Source: Enterococcus faecium (GTDB taxonomy: Bacteria > Bacillota > Bacilli > Lactobacillales > Enterococcaceae). Taken from it: a DNA stretch of 64,000 nucleotides. The notes beneath the pieces were generated by a model that saw only the letters and a list, made by a program, of their open reading frames with translations, ran no database searches and was not told the DNA's origin. Numbering within the stretch: the first letter of the stretch is position 1; the number at the start of each line of letters is the position of its first letter. The position numbers and the translations under genes are program-made. The DNA lies in assembly GCF_029023785.1 (NCBI RefSeq), contig NZ_CP118955.1, positions 248,001 to 312,000 on the forward strand. The letters run 5' to 3'. Shown here in pieces: positions 1 to 8,708 of this stretch.

Positions 1-585
1 ATGGAAAATATCTATATTGGAAATACCATGTGGACGGCAGGTCTTGAAGGTCCTGGTCAGGTCAAATTATTTGGAAGTGGTTCAGTAGAATTACAAAATT
101 TAGGTGATGGAAAAGAAGCAGCTGCAAAAAAATTAGCAGACAAATTGTCTGAATCAGGATTAAATGCTCATTTTTCTGACAATATTCACTATTCTATTTA
201 TCGCAAAGCATGTGTGAACGGAACAATGAACGGACTATGCACAATCTTAGACGTTAATATGGCTGAGCTAGGAAAAACATCGACTGCTCATAAAATGGTG
301 GCGACGATTGTCAATGAGTTTGCCAAAGTAGCAGCAGTAGAGAAGATTGAACTAGATGTCCCAGAAGTCATTGCACATTGTGAATCTTGTTTTGACCCGG
401 AAACAATTGGGTTACATTATCCTTCAATGTATCAAGACTTGATTAAGAACCATCGATTAACAGAAATCGATTATATCAATGGCGCAATTTCTAGAAAAGG
501 GAAGAAATATGGTGTTGCGACGCCTTATTGTGATTTCTTGACTGAGCTTGTCCATGCAAAAGAAGATAGTTTGAACGTAAAATAA
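1..585 (+). CDS. Ketopantoate reductase family protein, C-terminal part (5' cut by window)
   Basis: The visible 194 residues match the C-terminal two thirds of the 2-dehydropantoate 2-reductase (PanE/ApbA) family, which reduces ketopantoate to pantoate with NADPH in CoA synthesis. The N-terminal Rossmann GxGxxG segment is missing because the gene begins left of the window; the ATG at position 1 is internal. The helical C-terminal domain has the family's Lys followed by an Asn-rich stretch (RKACVNGTMN, near residue 69). The gene ends 12 nt before a PTS-type membrane protein and shares its transcript, so the substrate could be another 2-keto acid rather than ketopantoate. Family is well supported; exact substrate is not. 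Confidence 0.8.
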   Translation: MENIYIGNTMWTAGLEGPGQVKLFGSGSVELQNLGDGKEAAAKKLADKLSESGLNAHFSDNIHYSIYRKACVNGTMNGLCTILDVNMAELGKTSTAHKMVATIVNEFAKVAAVEKIELDVPEVIAHCESCFDPETIGLHYPSMYQDLIKNHRLTEIDYINGAISRKGKKYGVATPYCDFLTELVHAKEDSLNVK

Positions 586-597
586 AGGAGAGATTGA

Positions 598-1650
598 ATG
601 GAAACTTCACAAAAAATATCACCGAAAATTTTTCTGAATAAAGTCCTCGCTGGTACAGCAACAGGAATCATTATTGGATTGATTCCTAATGCAGTATTAG
701 GTGCCATTTTAAAATATTTTAGTGCGTATCCCTTTGCGGTAACGATCGCACAGTTAGCAGTTATTTTTCAACTAGCAACACCTTTGATCATTGGTGGTTT
801 GATTGCCTTACAATTTGGATTTGATCCGATGAGAATGATGGTTGTAGCCGGAGCTTCTTTTGTTGGTTCTGGTGTAGTCAAATTCACACCTGATTTGGGT
901 GAAACGGGTGTTTACGTTGGTGCTGGTACAGGCGATATTATTAATACGATGCTGACAGCATCGATTGCTGTCGGGCTGATTTTACTGATTGGAAATAGTT
1001 TTGGGTCAGTGTCGATTGTGTTAACACCGATTGTTGTAGGTGTAGGTGCAGGTTTACTTGGTTTTTATTTATTCCCTTTTGTAACAGCAATTACTTCTGC
1101 AATTGGATCATTGATTAATAACTTCACTACCTTACAACCGCTGTTAATGTCTATCTTGATTGGTTGTTCCTTTGCCTTTTTGATTATCTCTCCTATTTCA
1201 ACAGTAGCAATCGGAATGGCAATCCAACTAGATGGTGTTTCTGCTGGTGCGGCTGCGATGGGCGTAGCTGCAACCACTTTTGTTTTAGTAGTGAACTCTT
1301 GGAAGGTTAATAAGTCAGGTGTGACAATTGCGATTGCTTTAGGCGCTATGAAGATGATGATGCCTAATTTATTTAGAAAACCTGTGATTCTTATTCCTTG
1401 TTTAGTTAGTGCAGTGATTACAGCTATTCCTGTCGCTCTATTTTCTATTTCAGGTACGCCTGCTTCTGCTGGTTTCGGCGTGGTCGGACTTGTTGGTCCG
1501 TTGGCTTCTTTAGATGCAGGGCTAAATGGCTTTCTTGTTGTTCTTTGTTGGTTAGTCATCCCTGTTTTTGCGGCACTAATTACTCAATTTTTATGCGAGA
1601 AAGTATTTAAACTGTATGATCGAGAAGAAGTCTTCAAATTTTTAGGCTAG
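598..1650 (+). CDS. PTS_EIIC_2-type membrane transporter protein
   Basis: A 350-residue integral membrane protein with about ten hydrophobic segments and glycine-rich loops. It resembles the stand-alone PTS EIIC type 2 family (Pfam PTS_EIIC_2), annotated as sugar transporter IIC without IIA or IIB partners. The start is fixed by AAAGGAGAGATTGA just upstream, overlapping the stop of the preceding reductase-like gene, so translation is probably coupled. No phosphotransfer domain (IIA or IIB) is present in it or next to it, so a phosphorylating PTS role is uncertain. The pairing with a ketopantoate-reductase homologue suggests transport of a related acid, which is inference. A strong terminator follows. 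Confidence 0.75.
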   Translation: METSQKISPKIFLNKVLAGTATGIIIGLIPNAVLGAILKYFSAYPFAVTIAQLAVIFQLATPLIIGGLIALQFGFDPMRMMVVAGASFVGSGVVKFTPDLGETGVYVGAGTGDIINTMLTASIAVGLILLIGNSFGSVSIVLTPIVVGVGAGLLGFYLFPFVTAITSAIGSLINNFTTLQPLLMSILIGCSFAFLIISPISTVAIGMAIQLDGVSAGAAAMGVAATTFVLVVNSWKVNKSGVTIAIALGAMKMMMPNLFRKPVILIPCLVSAVITAIPVALFSISGTPASAGFGVVGLVGPLASLDAGLNGFLVVLCWLVIPVFAALITQFLCEKVFKLYDREEVFKFLG

Positions 1651-1684
1651 TAGATTTTACTAAGAAATTTTCAATCAATGGATG

Positions 1685-1724
1685 CGTAAGTGAGATGTCA
1701 ACAACATCTGACTTACGTTTTTTT
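1685..1724 (+). terminator. Rho-independent terminator after the EIIC-like gene
   Basis: A 14-bp stem (CGTAAGTGAGATGT pairing with ACATCTGACTTACG, one mismatch) closes a short CAACA loop and is followed by a run of seven T. It ends the panE-like/EIIC-like transcript. Confidence 0.85.
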
Positions 1725-1915
1725 GCCTTTTTGAGTAGGAGATTGATGCTGACAACTGAACTCTTCAGTGCCATTCGATTTTTTAAAATGTAGAAGAAAC
1801 TCACCTTTATGTTATTGATTGTTCAAAAGGCAACTAGAATAAAAATATGTGTTAAAATGAGAAAAAATTTGATTGTTGGATGTATCGAATAATCACTAAA
1901 AAGTAGGGGAAGAAA

Positions 1916-2551
1916 ATGATTTTTTTGCAAAAATATGGTTTTTATTTTTTATTATTAGGTGTGATTAGTGATTTATCGACACCGTATATCCTTGGCCTTT
2001 TTTATCCCAAACTGAATCAAATGACTACCGTAATTAGTGTGTTTGGTGACGTAGATAGTCCAGTCAGACGTGCTTTCTTGGTCTGGTCAGTTGTATCTGG
2101 ACTTTTTTTTGTTCTTTCGTTGCCTGCGTTGTATCACCTATTTGTTGGAACATCAAAAACACTTGCAATACTTGTTGTTGCAACAGTTGGTTTATATGGG
2201 ATAGGTGATTGTATTTTTACTGGCTTATTCAGTATCAATACGAATGAAAGCTCTTGGAATCTATCGACTTGGATCCATAATATAGGTTCTGGGCTAGGCT
2301 ATGCAGGCTTTCTACTTTTCCCATTGTTACTTGTTCTGCTTTATCGTCAAAGTGGTCAAGGTACGCTTAGCCATTTTTATCTTGTTTTAACAGTTATTAG
2401 TTTACTAATTGCAGGTCTTTACGGATTAGCACGGATTCCGTCGATTAGTCAGTTTGCCTTCTTTAAGCAATTGGGCTTCTTTCAACGATTAAGTTTTTTC
2501 TTTAACTATTTGCCGATGATTTGTTTAAGTTTTTTTCAACTACGAAAGTAG
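1916..2551 (+). CDS. DUF998 family membrane protein (copy 1)
   Basis: A 211-residue protein with about six hydrophobic segments, assigned to DUF998 by overall pattern. Function is unknown. AGTAGGGGAAGAAA lies just before the ATG. A protein of exactly the same length at 17866-18501 aligns without gaps and agrees at well over half the positions, including the stretches GIGDCIFTGLFSINT and HNIGSGLGY. The gene is monocistronic: a terminator lies on each side. The conserved Asp-Cys and the WxxxSTWxHN motifs in the loops are what a functional study would focus on; I assign no activity. Confidence 0.75.
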   Translation: MIFLQKYGFYFLLLGVISDLSTPYILGLFYPKLNQMTTVISVFGDVDSPVRRAFLVWSVVSGLFFVLSLPALYHLFVGTSKTLAILVVATVGLYGIGDCIFTGLFSINTNESSWNLSTWIHNIGSGLGYAGFLLFPLLLVLLYRQSGQGTLSHFYLVLTVISLLIAGLYGLARIPSISQFAFFKQLGFFQRLSFFFNYLPMICLSFFQLRK

Positions 2552-2577
2552 AAAAAGCAGTGTGAAGCTGATTAAGT

Positions 2578-2649
2578 GGTTCTATGATATTTGGTGTTGT
2601 TACTCAAGGCGAGTAAGGACACCAAATATCATAGAACCCTTCTTTTTTT
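2578..2649 (+). terminator. Very long hairpin terminator after DUF998 copy 1
   Basis: A perfect 20-bp outer stem (GGTTCTATGATATTTGGTGT with its complement at 2619-2638) encloses a second 6-bp stem (TTACTC/GAGTAA), followed by CTTCTTTTTTT. It is unusually stable for an ordinary terminator. Confidence 0.85.
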
Positions 2650-2783
2650 GTATAGATAAACTGCTTCTATCACTGATCATCGATGTTGTCTAACTGATGT
2701 CGCCGAATGCAAGCATTACCTTTGTCAGATTAAAAAATACTCGTTACACTTAATATAGAACGACGAAAGAAAGGATGATCTCA

Positions 2784-3188
2784 ATGAAAAAAATGTACGA
2801 AACAGCAATGATCAATCGTGGAGGCCGTGATGGCGAAGTTGAGGCACCAAACGGAAGTATGCACATGAAGATCGACCGCCCAGGAATCCATAGTGAAGGG
2901 ACAAATCCGGAACAACTTTTTGCGGCTGGATACGCATCTTGCTTCAACGGCGCGGTTCAACACATGCTGGAAGAAAATAATCTTGAGTCTGATTCTGAAG
3001 TCAAAGCACGGGTATCTTTATTTCAATTAGAAGATGGGGGCTACCAAATCGGGGTCGTTTTAGAAGTTTCTTTGCCAGGACTTGAGAAGGACCAAGCAGA
3101 GAAAATCGCAGAAGAAGCCCACGCATTTTGCCCATACTCTAAAGCAACAAGAGGCAATATTGATGTGGAAGTGACTATAGTAGAATAA
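2784..3188 (+). CDS. Organic hydroperoxide resistance protein (Ohr/OsmC family)
   Basis: A thiol peroxidase of the Ohr/OsmC family that reduces organic hydroperoxides in the cytoplasm. Both redox cysteines are visible in their family contexts: AAGYASCFNG and HAFCPYSKATRGN. Length (134 residues) is typical. I chose the ATG at 2784 because GAAAGAAAGG ends 9 nt before it; the ATG at 2775 abuts that ribosome site and would add only MIS. No MarR-type OhrR gene lies beside it, so local thiol-sensing regulation is not evident. OsmC versus Ohr subfamily is judged from length and motif only. Confidence 0.88.
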   Translation: MKKMYETAMINRGGRDGEVEAPNGSMHMKIDRPGIHSEGTNPEQLFAAGYASCFNGAVQHMLEENNLESDSEVKARVSLFQLEDGGYQIGVVLEVSLPGLEKDQAEKIAEEAHAFCPYSKATRGNIDVEVTIVE

Positions 3189-3320
3189 GGGATTCTTAAT
3201 GTTACTATAAATGAGATTATGAAAGATCCTATAAAGAAACGCTAGTAAAAGAAACATGTAGTTACGGTAATTAATAGCGGTATATGGACGATTGATCGAA
3301 TAGAACAAGGAGGCAAAAAA

Positions 3321-4364
3321 ATGACACAGCGGGTAGCAATAATGATTTTAGTGTTGCTGGTCATTGGCCTCCTTGTTTACTATGTCCTAAAGTTTAAGCA
3401 TTGGAAGCAGCAACGGATACATCAGGATATTGAAAAAAAGTTAAAACGGTATCCTATTGTTCAAGCAGCTTGGGAAAAGGCTGAAGCAAAACAATATAAC
3501 ATTCCTGGATTAACAGAAACAAGAATGGTGGTGCCGGAAACCGGCGAAAATGAGGTTTGTCAATGGATGACGCCGCAAGGGTTGGCTTTTTCTCAAGATT
3601 TTGTGTTTATTTCTGCCTACTGCTATGACCATCAGCATCATTCTATTATTCATGTACTGGATAGAGAAACAGGACAGCCGATCAAACTGCTGATTTTACC
3701 TAAACGGCCACATGTAGGGGGCTTAGTATATGATACAAAACGGGAACTTTTATGGTTGACAATCACAGGATCTGCTACTGGACGAGTAGCCGCTTTACGT
3801 TTGATCGATATCTTAGCAGATACATCTGAAGAGACGGGACAGCCAATCGCTTATTGGCTGACAACTGATCTCTCAGAGATTCCACAAGCATCGTATTTGA
3901 CTCAAAACAATGATCAACTGGTATCTGGCAACTTCACACTAAAAGGTGAAGGACAGTTGACTTTCTATCTATTGCCGACGATAGCTGAAATGAGAACAGC
4001 AATTCGCCGCAAAGACAAAATCCAACCAACCGTGACAATGAGCAGAAAAACATCTGATAAGATTCAAGGTGTGGCTTTTTATGGCCATTATCTCTTAGCC
4101 AGTCGTTCTTATGGTCCTTATACCTCGGAACTCTTAGTGTCCGAGCGGGACTCTCCTAGCCGGATCCTAAAACGAATCAAATTTCCACCGTATTTGGAAC
4201 AAATCGTTGTTGTAGAAGATCGTCTAGCAGTATTGTTTGAAAGTGGCGCCGCAGCGTATCGCGAGAAAGCCAATCCTGTGTTAGCCAATGTTTTATTACT
4301 AGACTTAGCAACGTTGCTTCATGCAAATAAGCGTCCCAAAAAGATTGCTGCAACTAAAAAATAG
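3321..4364 (+). CDS. Membrane-anchored protein of unknown function, propeller-like
   Basis: A 347-residue protein with one N-terminal hydrophobic anchor (residues about 5-25) followed by a basic stretch and a soluble region. No signal peptidase or lipobox motif is evident, so the body is probably held at the outer face. The soluble part contains repeated beta-rich segments (for example QGLAFSQDFVFISAYCYD, HVGGLVYDTKRELLWLT, QGVAFYGHYLLASRS) that read like blades of a beta-propeller. I do not recognise the family and name no function. AAGGAGG sits 7 nt before the ATG. It is followed after 14 nt by a relic HsdS segment with no signal of its own. Confidence 0.7.
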   Translation: MTQRVAIMILVLLVIGLLVYYVLKFKHWKQQRIHQDIEKKLKRYPIVQAAWEKAEAKQYNIPGLTETRMVVPETGENEVCQWMTPQGLAFSQDFVFISAYCYDHQHHSIIHVLDRETGQPIKLLILPKRPHVGGLVYDTKRELLWLTITGSATGRVAALRLIDILADTSEETGQPIAYWLTTDLSEIPQASYLTQNNDQLVSGNFTLKGEGQLTFYLLPTIAEMRTAIRRKDKIQPTVTMSRKTSDKIQGVAFYGHYLLASRSYGPYTSELLVSERDSPSRILKRIKFPPYLEQIVVVEDRLAVLFESGAAAYREKANPVLANVLLLDLATLLHANKRPKKIAATKK

Positions 4365-4378
4365 TCGGACAACTCAAG

Positions 4379-4942
4379 ATGATCACTGTTGTTCATAAAG
4401 AACGACAAGAAAAATCATCTAGCGATGTTCAACTATGGGTTTATTTAGGAAGTATTTCTACTAAGATTCAATATGGCTATACAGATTCGGCGAAAAAAAA
4501 AGGCAATGTTAAGTTTTTAAGAATCACAGATATACAAGAGGGACGTGTAAATTGGTCCAGTGTGCCTTACTGTGATATTAGTAATTCTAAACTAGTTGAT
4601 TTAAGATTGGAAGAAAATGACATTTTGATAGCAAGGACAGGAGGAACTATGGGAAAAAGTTTCTTGGTTAAGGAAATAAGTGAGGAATCTGTTTTTGCTT
4701 CTTACTTGATTCGAATTAGGTTAGTTGAGAAATTATTATCAGAATACGTAGACTGCTTCTTAGACTCGCCATTATATTGGAAGTTATTAGAAAAAATTTC
4801 TTACGGAACTGGGCAACCAAATGTAAATGGTACAAATTTATCTAAACTACTTATACCATTACCACCTTTAGAAGAACAACAACGCATGACTACTAAAATA
4901 GAAATGATAAGAAGATCTATTCGTAGAATCAATTTTGAGTAA
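4379..4942 (+). pseudogene. Orphan type I restriction specificity subunit (HsdS) fragment
   Basis: The translated 187 residues correspond to a single target-recognition domain plus the conserved region of HsdS: KFLRITDIQEG, LARTGG-like IARTGGTMGKS, and LIPLPPLEEQQRM, the classic end of a TRD. A full HsdS has two TRDs and about 400 residues, so roughly half is missing. There is no ribosome site before the first ATG, and no hsdM or hsdR in the window. The most likely reading is a stranded remnant of a type I system, or a silent specificity cassette used by recombination. Hairpin terminator follows. Confidence 0.8.
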
Positions 4943-4950
4943 ATATAACG

Positions 4951-4997
4951 GACCTAGCATCCATTTTATACCAGATGATGCTAGGTCTATTATTTAT
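4951..4997 (+). terminator. Terminator after the HsdS fragment
   Basis: Perfect 11-bp stem GACCTAGCATC with GATGCTAGGTC at 4976-4986, then an AT-rich tail (TATTATTTATATTTT). The tail is not a pure T-run, so efficiency is uncertain. Confidence 0.6.
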
Positions 4998-5496
4998 ATT
5001 TTATGGAATTTAATTGATTTGTTCTAGTGTTTTAATATTATTACGACAGTAAAAAAATAGTTTGATTCTTCTAACATGAATAACCATCTAGAAGTGGAAA
5101 TGTATAAAAGATTTATTTTATGAAGTTTTCCTAATATCATTCACTCATGATACGCAGCGCCTTATCATAAGTGAGACAAGAAGAATGAAAGATAGTAAAG
5201 TAGTAGTAAATAGTCATATCCAAGAAAGCGGATATGGCTGTTTTTTTTATGAAAGATGTTTGTTTCGCTAAAGAGATCGCAATCCACGCTCGGTAAATAT
5301 AAGAGCCACATAATTAAGCTTTGAACTCATTAGTTAAGCAATTCGATGTTGGAACAATTCTTGGTGTTCAGACCATTACCTCCCTCTCTTATAATTTTAG
5401 TGCTTTTTTAAGTGAGAGTAAAAATAAATAACGATTTATTTAAAATTTAAGTTATACTAGATAAAGCAATCCATGAAAGGAGTATATAATTAAGTA
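4998..5496. other. Gene-free stretch with two further hairpins
   Basis: No supported coding sequence. It holds an imperfect hairpin at 5141-5174 (TCACTCATGATA against TATCATAAGTGAG) and a terminator-like hairpin at 5213-5248 (CATATCC/GGATATG followed by eight T). The order hairpin-hairpin-T-run could mark a small RNA or the decayed end of lost genes. Upstream of 5497 there is a TATACT -10 box (5453-5458). Confidence 0.5.
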
Positions 5497-7137
5497 ATGC
5501 AAGTAAAGAAAAAAATAATATTGTCCATTCTCCTAGCAATTATTGCTGGACTTTATTCAATCAATTATTTTAGAAATGTTCATACTATTTCTACATCGGG
5601 GGATATTGCCTTCCATTTTGCTAGAGTCAAAGGGTTATCTTCAATTTTTTCTGGTCCAATCAATTTTACGACGTTTAATCATTATGGGAGCGGAGTGAAT
5701 TATTTTTATCCCTACTTGACCTTTTTTCCGGCAGTCATTTTTTATTGGATAAGTAATAATTTAATCGTTAGTTATATCTTATATGTTTGGCTATTGAATG
5801 TTTGTACTATCATGCTGATGTTTCATTATGGACTAAAATTTTTAAAAAGAATCGATGCGGCTTTTATATTTAGCTGTTTATATACATTTTATGGGTACCG
5901 TACGATTGATATTTATCATCGTTCTGCTATTGCTGAAGCGATTGCACTTACGGTTATACCGATAGTTATGTATTATGCTTACGCACTGATTTATGAGAAA
6001 AAGCCATGTGCAATTCCATTAGCAGTCAGTATGAGCTTACTCATTTATACACATGTTCTTTCCACTTTTATGAGTGTAATAGCCGTTGGCTTACTAGTCT
6101 TAGGCGGCTTTGTAGTAAGTGAAACAAGAAAAAAAGAAAGCATCCGGTTGATTGTGGAGTTGTCAAAGGCAGTAGGAATGACGATTCTTTTAACAGCATA
6201 CTTTTGGTATCCGATGTTCCGACAAATCATGGTTCAATCGATTAATGAGCCAGATAAAACGACCTTACAACACCAAGCATTAAATGTCTCGGATAGTTTG
6301 ATTGGTGCGATGAATAATGACCTGACAACCTTTACGGTAGGAATCATTGGTATTATTTCTTTGATCTGTCCACTCTTCTTTTTTAAAGGATTTAATCGCA
6401 AAGAAAAAGTGATTTACCTTAGTGCGGTAGTCTCTTGGCTCTTATCCACCAAATTTTTTCCATGGTCTTTATTACAAAATACACCCATTCAAATGATTCA
6501 ATTTCCTTGGCGAATCTTAGGCTTTCAAGTACTGTTTGGCTCGTTGATTTTATCGTTCGTTTTCATGAAGAGCACATCAGCTAAGCAAAGAAAAGTAGTT
6601 AATATAACGGCAATTGTTTTATTACTGTTGGCTGTATCTGCTGCAACAAAAGCAAACTATGAACATAAAGTTGTCACTCAGAGAGATCACTTGGTAATGA
6701 ATCAAGAAAATCTTATTCGTTACACGACACTCCTTCCCGGAGGACTTTATGACTATGCACCCACGGAAGCATTACAATACAAAGAACATTTGCAGAATCA
6801 TGAAGTAAGAATTGGCAAGGAATGGCATACTATGCCTTATCAAGTGATGGATTCGAAAATAGTCTATACAGTACATGAATCTAAAGGACAAAAAATAACG
6901 CTTCCTGTATTTGATTATTGGGGAACAGTCGCAAAAGTAAATGGACAAAAAAGAGAGATTGATAATAGTGAAGGACTAGTGTCGATTGAAGGAACACAAG
7001 GAGAAACAATCATTGAAGTTTCTTCCATTTATCCTCCAACTATGAAGTTAGCTTTTTTAATTAGTTTATGTAGTTACCTCTTTCTTTTAATTAGTTTTCT
7101 TATCAGGAAGTTACAACATATAAAAATAATGATCTGA
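5497..7137 (+). CDS. PTPS-related (GT-C-like) multi-pass membrane protein, copy 1
   Basis: A 546-residue protein with about eleven membrane segments, matching the family annotated as '6-pyruvoyl-tetrahydropterin synthase-related domain, membrane protein'. The fold resembles GT-C glycosyltransferases. The first external loop carries SGDIAFHFARVKGLSS, a conserved acidic/His motif shared with the three paralogues at 19577-24669. A C-terminal extracytoplasmic beta-domain starts near residue 400 (YTTLLPGGLYDYAPTEA) and is followed by one last membrane helix. The ribosome site AAAGGAG is about 14 nt from the ATG, longer than usual. Likely role, by fold only: transfer of a sugar or similar group from a lipid donor to a surface polymer. 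Confidence 0.7.
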   Translation: MQVKKKIILSILLAIIAGLYSINYFRNVHTISTSGDIAFHFARVKGLSSIFSGPINFTTFNHYGSGVNYFYPYLTFFPAVIFYWISNNLIVSYILYVWLLNVCTIMLMFHYGLKFLKRIDAAFIFSCLYTFYGYRTIDIYHRSAIAEAIALTVIPIVMYYAYALIYEKKPCAIPLAVSMSLLIYTHVLSTFMSVIAVGLLVLGGFVVSETRKKESIRLIVELSKAVGMTILLTAYFWYPMFRQIMVQSINEPDKTTLQHQALNVSDSLIGAMNNDLTTFTVGIIGIISLICPLFFFKGFNRKEKVIYLSAVVSWLLSTKFFPWSLLQNTPIQMIQFPWRILGFQVLFGSLILSFVFMKSTSAKQRKVVNITAIVLLLLAVSAATKANYEHKVVTQRDHLVMNQENLIRYTTLLPGGLYDYAPTEALQYKEHLQNHEVRIGKEWHTMPYQVMDSKIVYTVHESKGQKITLPVFDYWGTVAKVNGQKREIDNSEGLVSIEGTQGETIIEVSSIYPPTMKLAFLISLCSYLFLLISFLIRKLQHIKIMI

Positions 7138-7278
7138 TTACATTTTTTTCAATATTAGCTTACTAGAGAATAAGAAAAAGTAAGTAATAAACCAAATTTA
7201 AACTTTATATTATAATAATGAAGCTTAATCTTCTTTATAGAGAATTGGGCTATTTTTAATGGCAAAGAGGGGAAGAAG

Positions 7279-7705
7279 ATGTTTCAAAACAAAGGACAAC
7301 GCTATGTTGTAAAAGGAGTAAAGGAATCTTACTGGAATCAAAAATCTTTATTGAGAAAATTATCTTTGAATTTAAGCACAAAGAAATGAAGGTACACTAG
7401 ATAGCAATGAAGATATCTTTGTCATTAAACGTCGCTATTTTACACAAGTAAGTGATGATTTGATTCATGTCTTTTCCAATGAGTGGTTTGTTTCTGAGAA
7501 AAAATTACATGCTTCTAATCTGCAATATATGCCAGGTGAAGATCCAATTCCTAATATGAAAGCAATTATCAACAGTAAGGATTACGAAGGATATAAAGCC
7601 AAACATCCAGAAGCGAAACCATTTAAATACCCACAAGAAATGAAGCGAGCATGGCGTAAAATGTTAGATGATGAGCTGATTCCCCTTGAAAATGAATTGA
7701 GGTAA
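7279..7705 (+). pseudogene. Frameshifted gene of unknown function (N-terminus DUF960-like)
   Basis: AGAGGGGAAGAAG precedes an ATG at 7279 that opens MFQNKGQRYVVKGVKES and stops at 7387. The reading then continues in another frame from about 7344 (IFIEKIIFEFKHKEMK), and in a third from about 7391 (GTLDSNEDIFVIKRRYF), which runs on as an open stretch to the stop at 7705. Two small indels therefore break one gene of about 140 codons. The opening residues resemble DUF960 proteins; the rest I do not recognise. The ATG at 7460 could in principle start an 81-residue product but has no ribosome site. Confidence 0.6.
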
Positions 7706-8009
7706 ACGAGAAGAATTCAATAAACTGGATGATAAAAATATAATATGACTATAAATTGGTTACAGCTTCAACCTATAAGTTGTAATAAATTAGCCTAAAA
7801 GTAATTTATTAATGATGAGGTGAATTTGATTGGTACAACAAGATATATCACTTAGAGAGGGAGAAGCAGCACTACAAACTACTTTTCAATAAGTAGGAAT
7901 TATAGAAATTTTACTCAAAAAATCTTCAGTAAACAATTTGGCTAAATAAGATTCAGTTGTTATACGAGAAGGTTACGGTTCTTCTTAACTAAGCTTAGTA
8001 TGTTTTTAT
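7706..8009. other. Intergenic stretch with a possible gene relic
   Basis: No intact gene. GATGAGGTG at about 7814-7822 is followed by TTG at 7830 opening MVQQDISLREGEAALQTTFQ and then a stop. The same frame reads on through two stops to 7988. This looks like a decayed coding sequence, but I cannot name the family. Nothing else supported. Confidence 0.35.
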
Positions 8010-8570
8010 TCAAGGCATGATTTTCTCTATGTGATCATTCAGTTTCTGTAAGAGTTCTAATAATTCTTTTTTGGAGTACTTGTAATTGCTTTCTACCCAC
8101 CGATTGAGAACGGATAGACAACCTTGGACGTGGTACGTAGTAAAGAATCTCATTTCTTCTGTGATAATCGTTTTCTTGTCTTCATATAGCCATATGTTCA
8201 GATAGTTTTCTTCAATAACTTGTTTAACTTTCTTCTGAAACGAAATATCACCATGGTTGAGGATAAATAAGCGATATAAAAAAGTATTTGCGTAAACATA
8301 GTCAATCAAGCGAGTGTATAGTTCCTCATAGCTATGGGCTGGATCATAAGAGAGAATTTCATTTAGATCCCGAAAAAAGTTGCTTTCTAATTGATCATAT
8401 AGATCATAGATATCCTTATAATGTGTATAAAAAGTCGAACGATGTACATCTGCCGTTTCTGTTAGTTCGCGTATAGTGATTGCTTGAATCTTTTTATTTA
8501 CTAATAATGTGGATAGTGCTTCAGCCAAAGCTTTTTCTGTTTTTTTGACGCGTCTATCTGTCTTTTTCAT
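8010..8570 (-). CDS. TetR/AcrR family transcriptional regulator
   Basis: A 186-residue regulator with an N-terminal helix-turn-helix (residues about 10-55: ITIRELTETADVHRSTFYTHYKDIYDLYD), the TetR signature, followed by an all-helical ligand/dimer domain ending near YKYSKKELLELLQKLNDHIEKI. It is divergent from an acetyltransferase gene starting 139 nt away, and a perfect 7-bp-arm palindrome sits in the shared promoter region. The simplest reading is autoregulation plus repression of the acetyltransferase; the inducer is unknown. Ribosome site AAGGAGATAGGTAA precedes the ATG. Confidence 0.85.
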   Translation of the reverse strand: MKKTDRRVKKTEKALAEALSTLLVNKKIQAITIRELTETADVHRSTFYTHYKDIYDLYDQLESNFFRDLNEILSYDPAHSYEELYTRLIDYVYANTFLYRLFILNHGDISFQKKVKQVIEENYLNIWLYEDKKTIITEEMRFFTTYHVQGCLSVLNRWVESNYKYSKKELLELLQKLNDHIEKIMP

Positions 8571-8649
8571 TTACCTATCTCCTTATCCGACATATCAAAG
8601 CAAAGCTGTCGCTTAATCGACAAACTTATAGATGATTGATTATAGATAG

Positions 8650-8664
8650 TAGACACTGTGTCTA
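8650..8664. promoter_or_regulatory. Palindromic operator candidate between TetR and GNAT genes
   Basis: TAGACACTGTGTCTA has 7-bp perfect arms around one central base. It lies directly upstream of a -10 box TATAAT (8666-8671) for the downstream acetyltransferase gene, so a bound repressor would block RNA polymerase. Location and symmetry fit a TetR operator. Confidence 0.6.
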
Positions 8665-8708
8665 TTATAATGTAAGTATAACACAATCATTGAAGTTGAG
8701 GAGGCGAA

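Noticed and set aside
1065..1559. Long minus-strand open frame inside the EIIC-like gene
   Set aside because: Shadow of the plus-strand coding sequence; its translation is a low-quality mix rich in Pro, Thr and Ile with no start signal.
4379..5250. Prophage or genomic-island border suggested by the HsdS fragment and multiple hairpins
   Set aside because: No integrase, att-like direct repeats or tRNA gene nearby; the surrounding genes look chromosomal.
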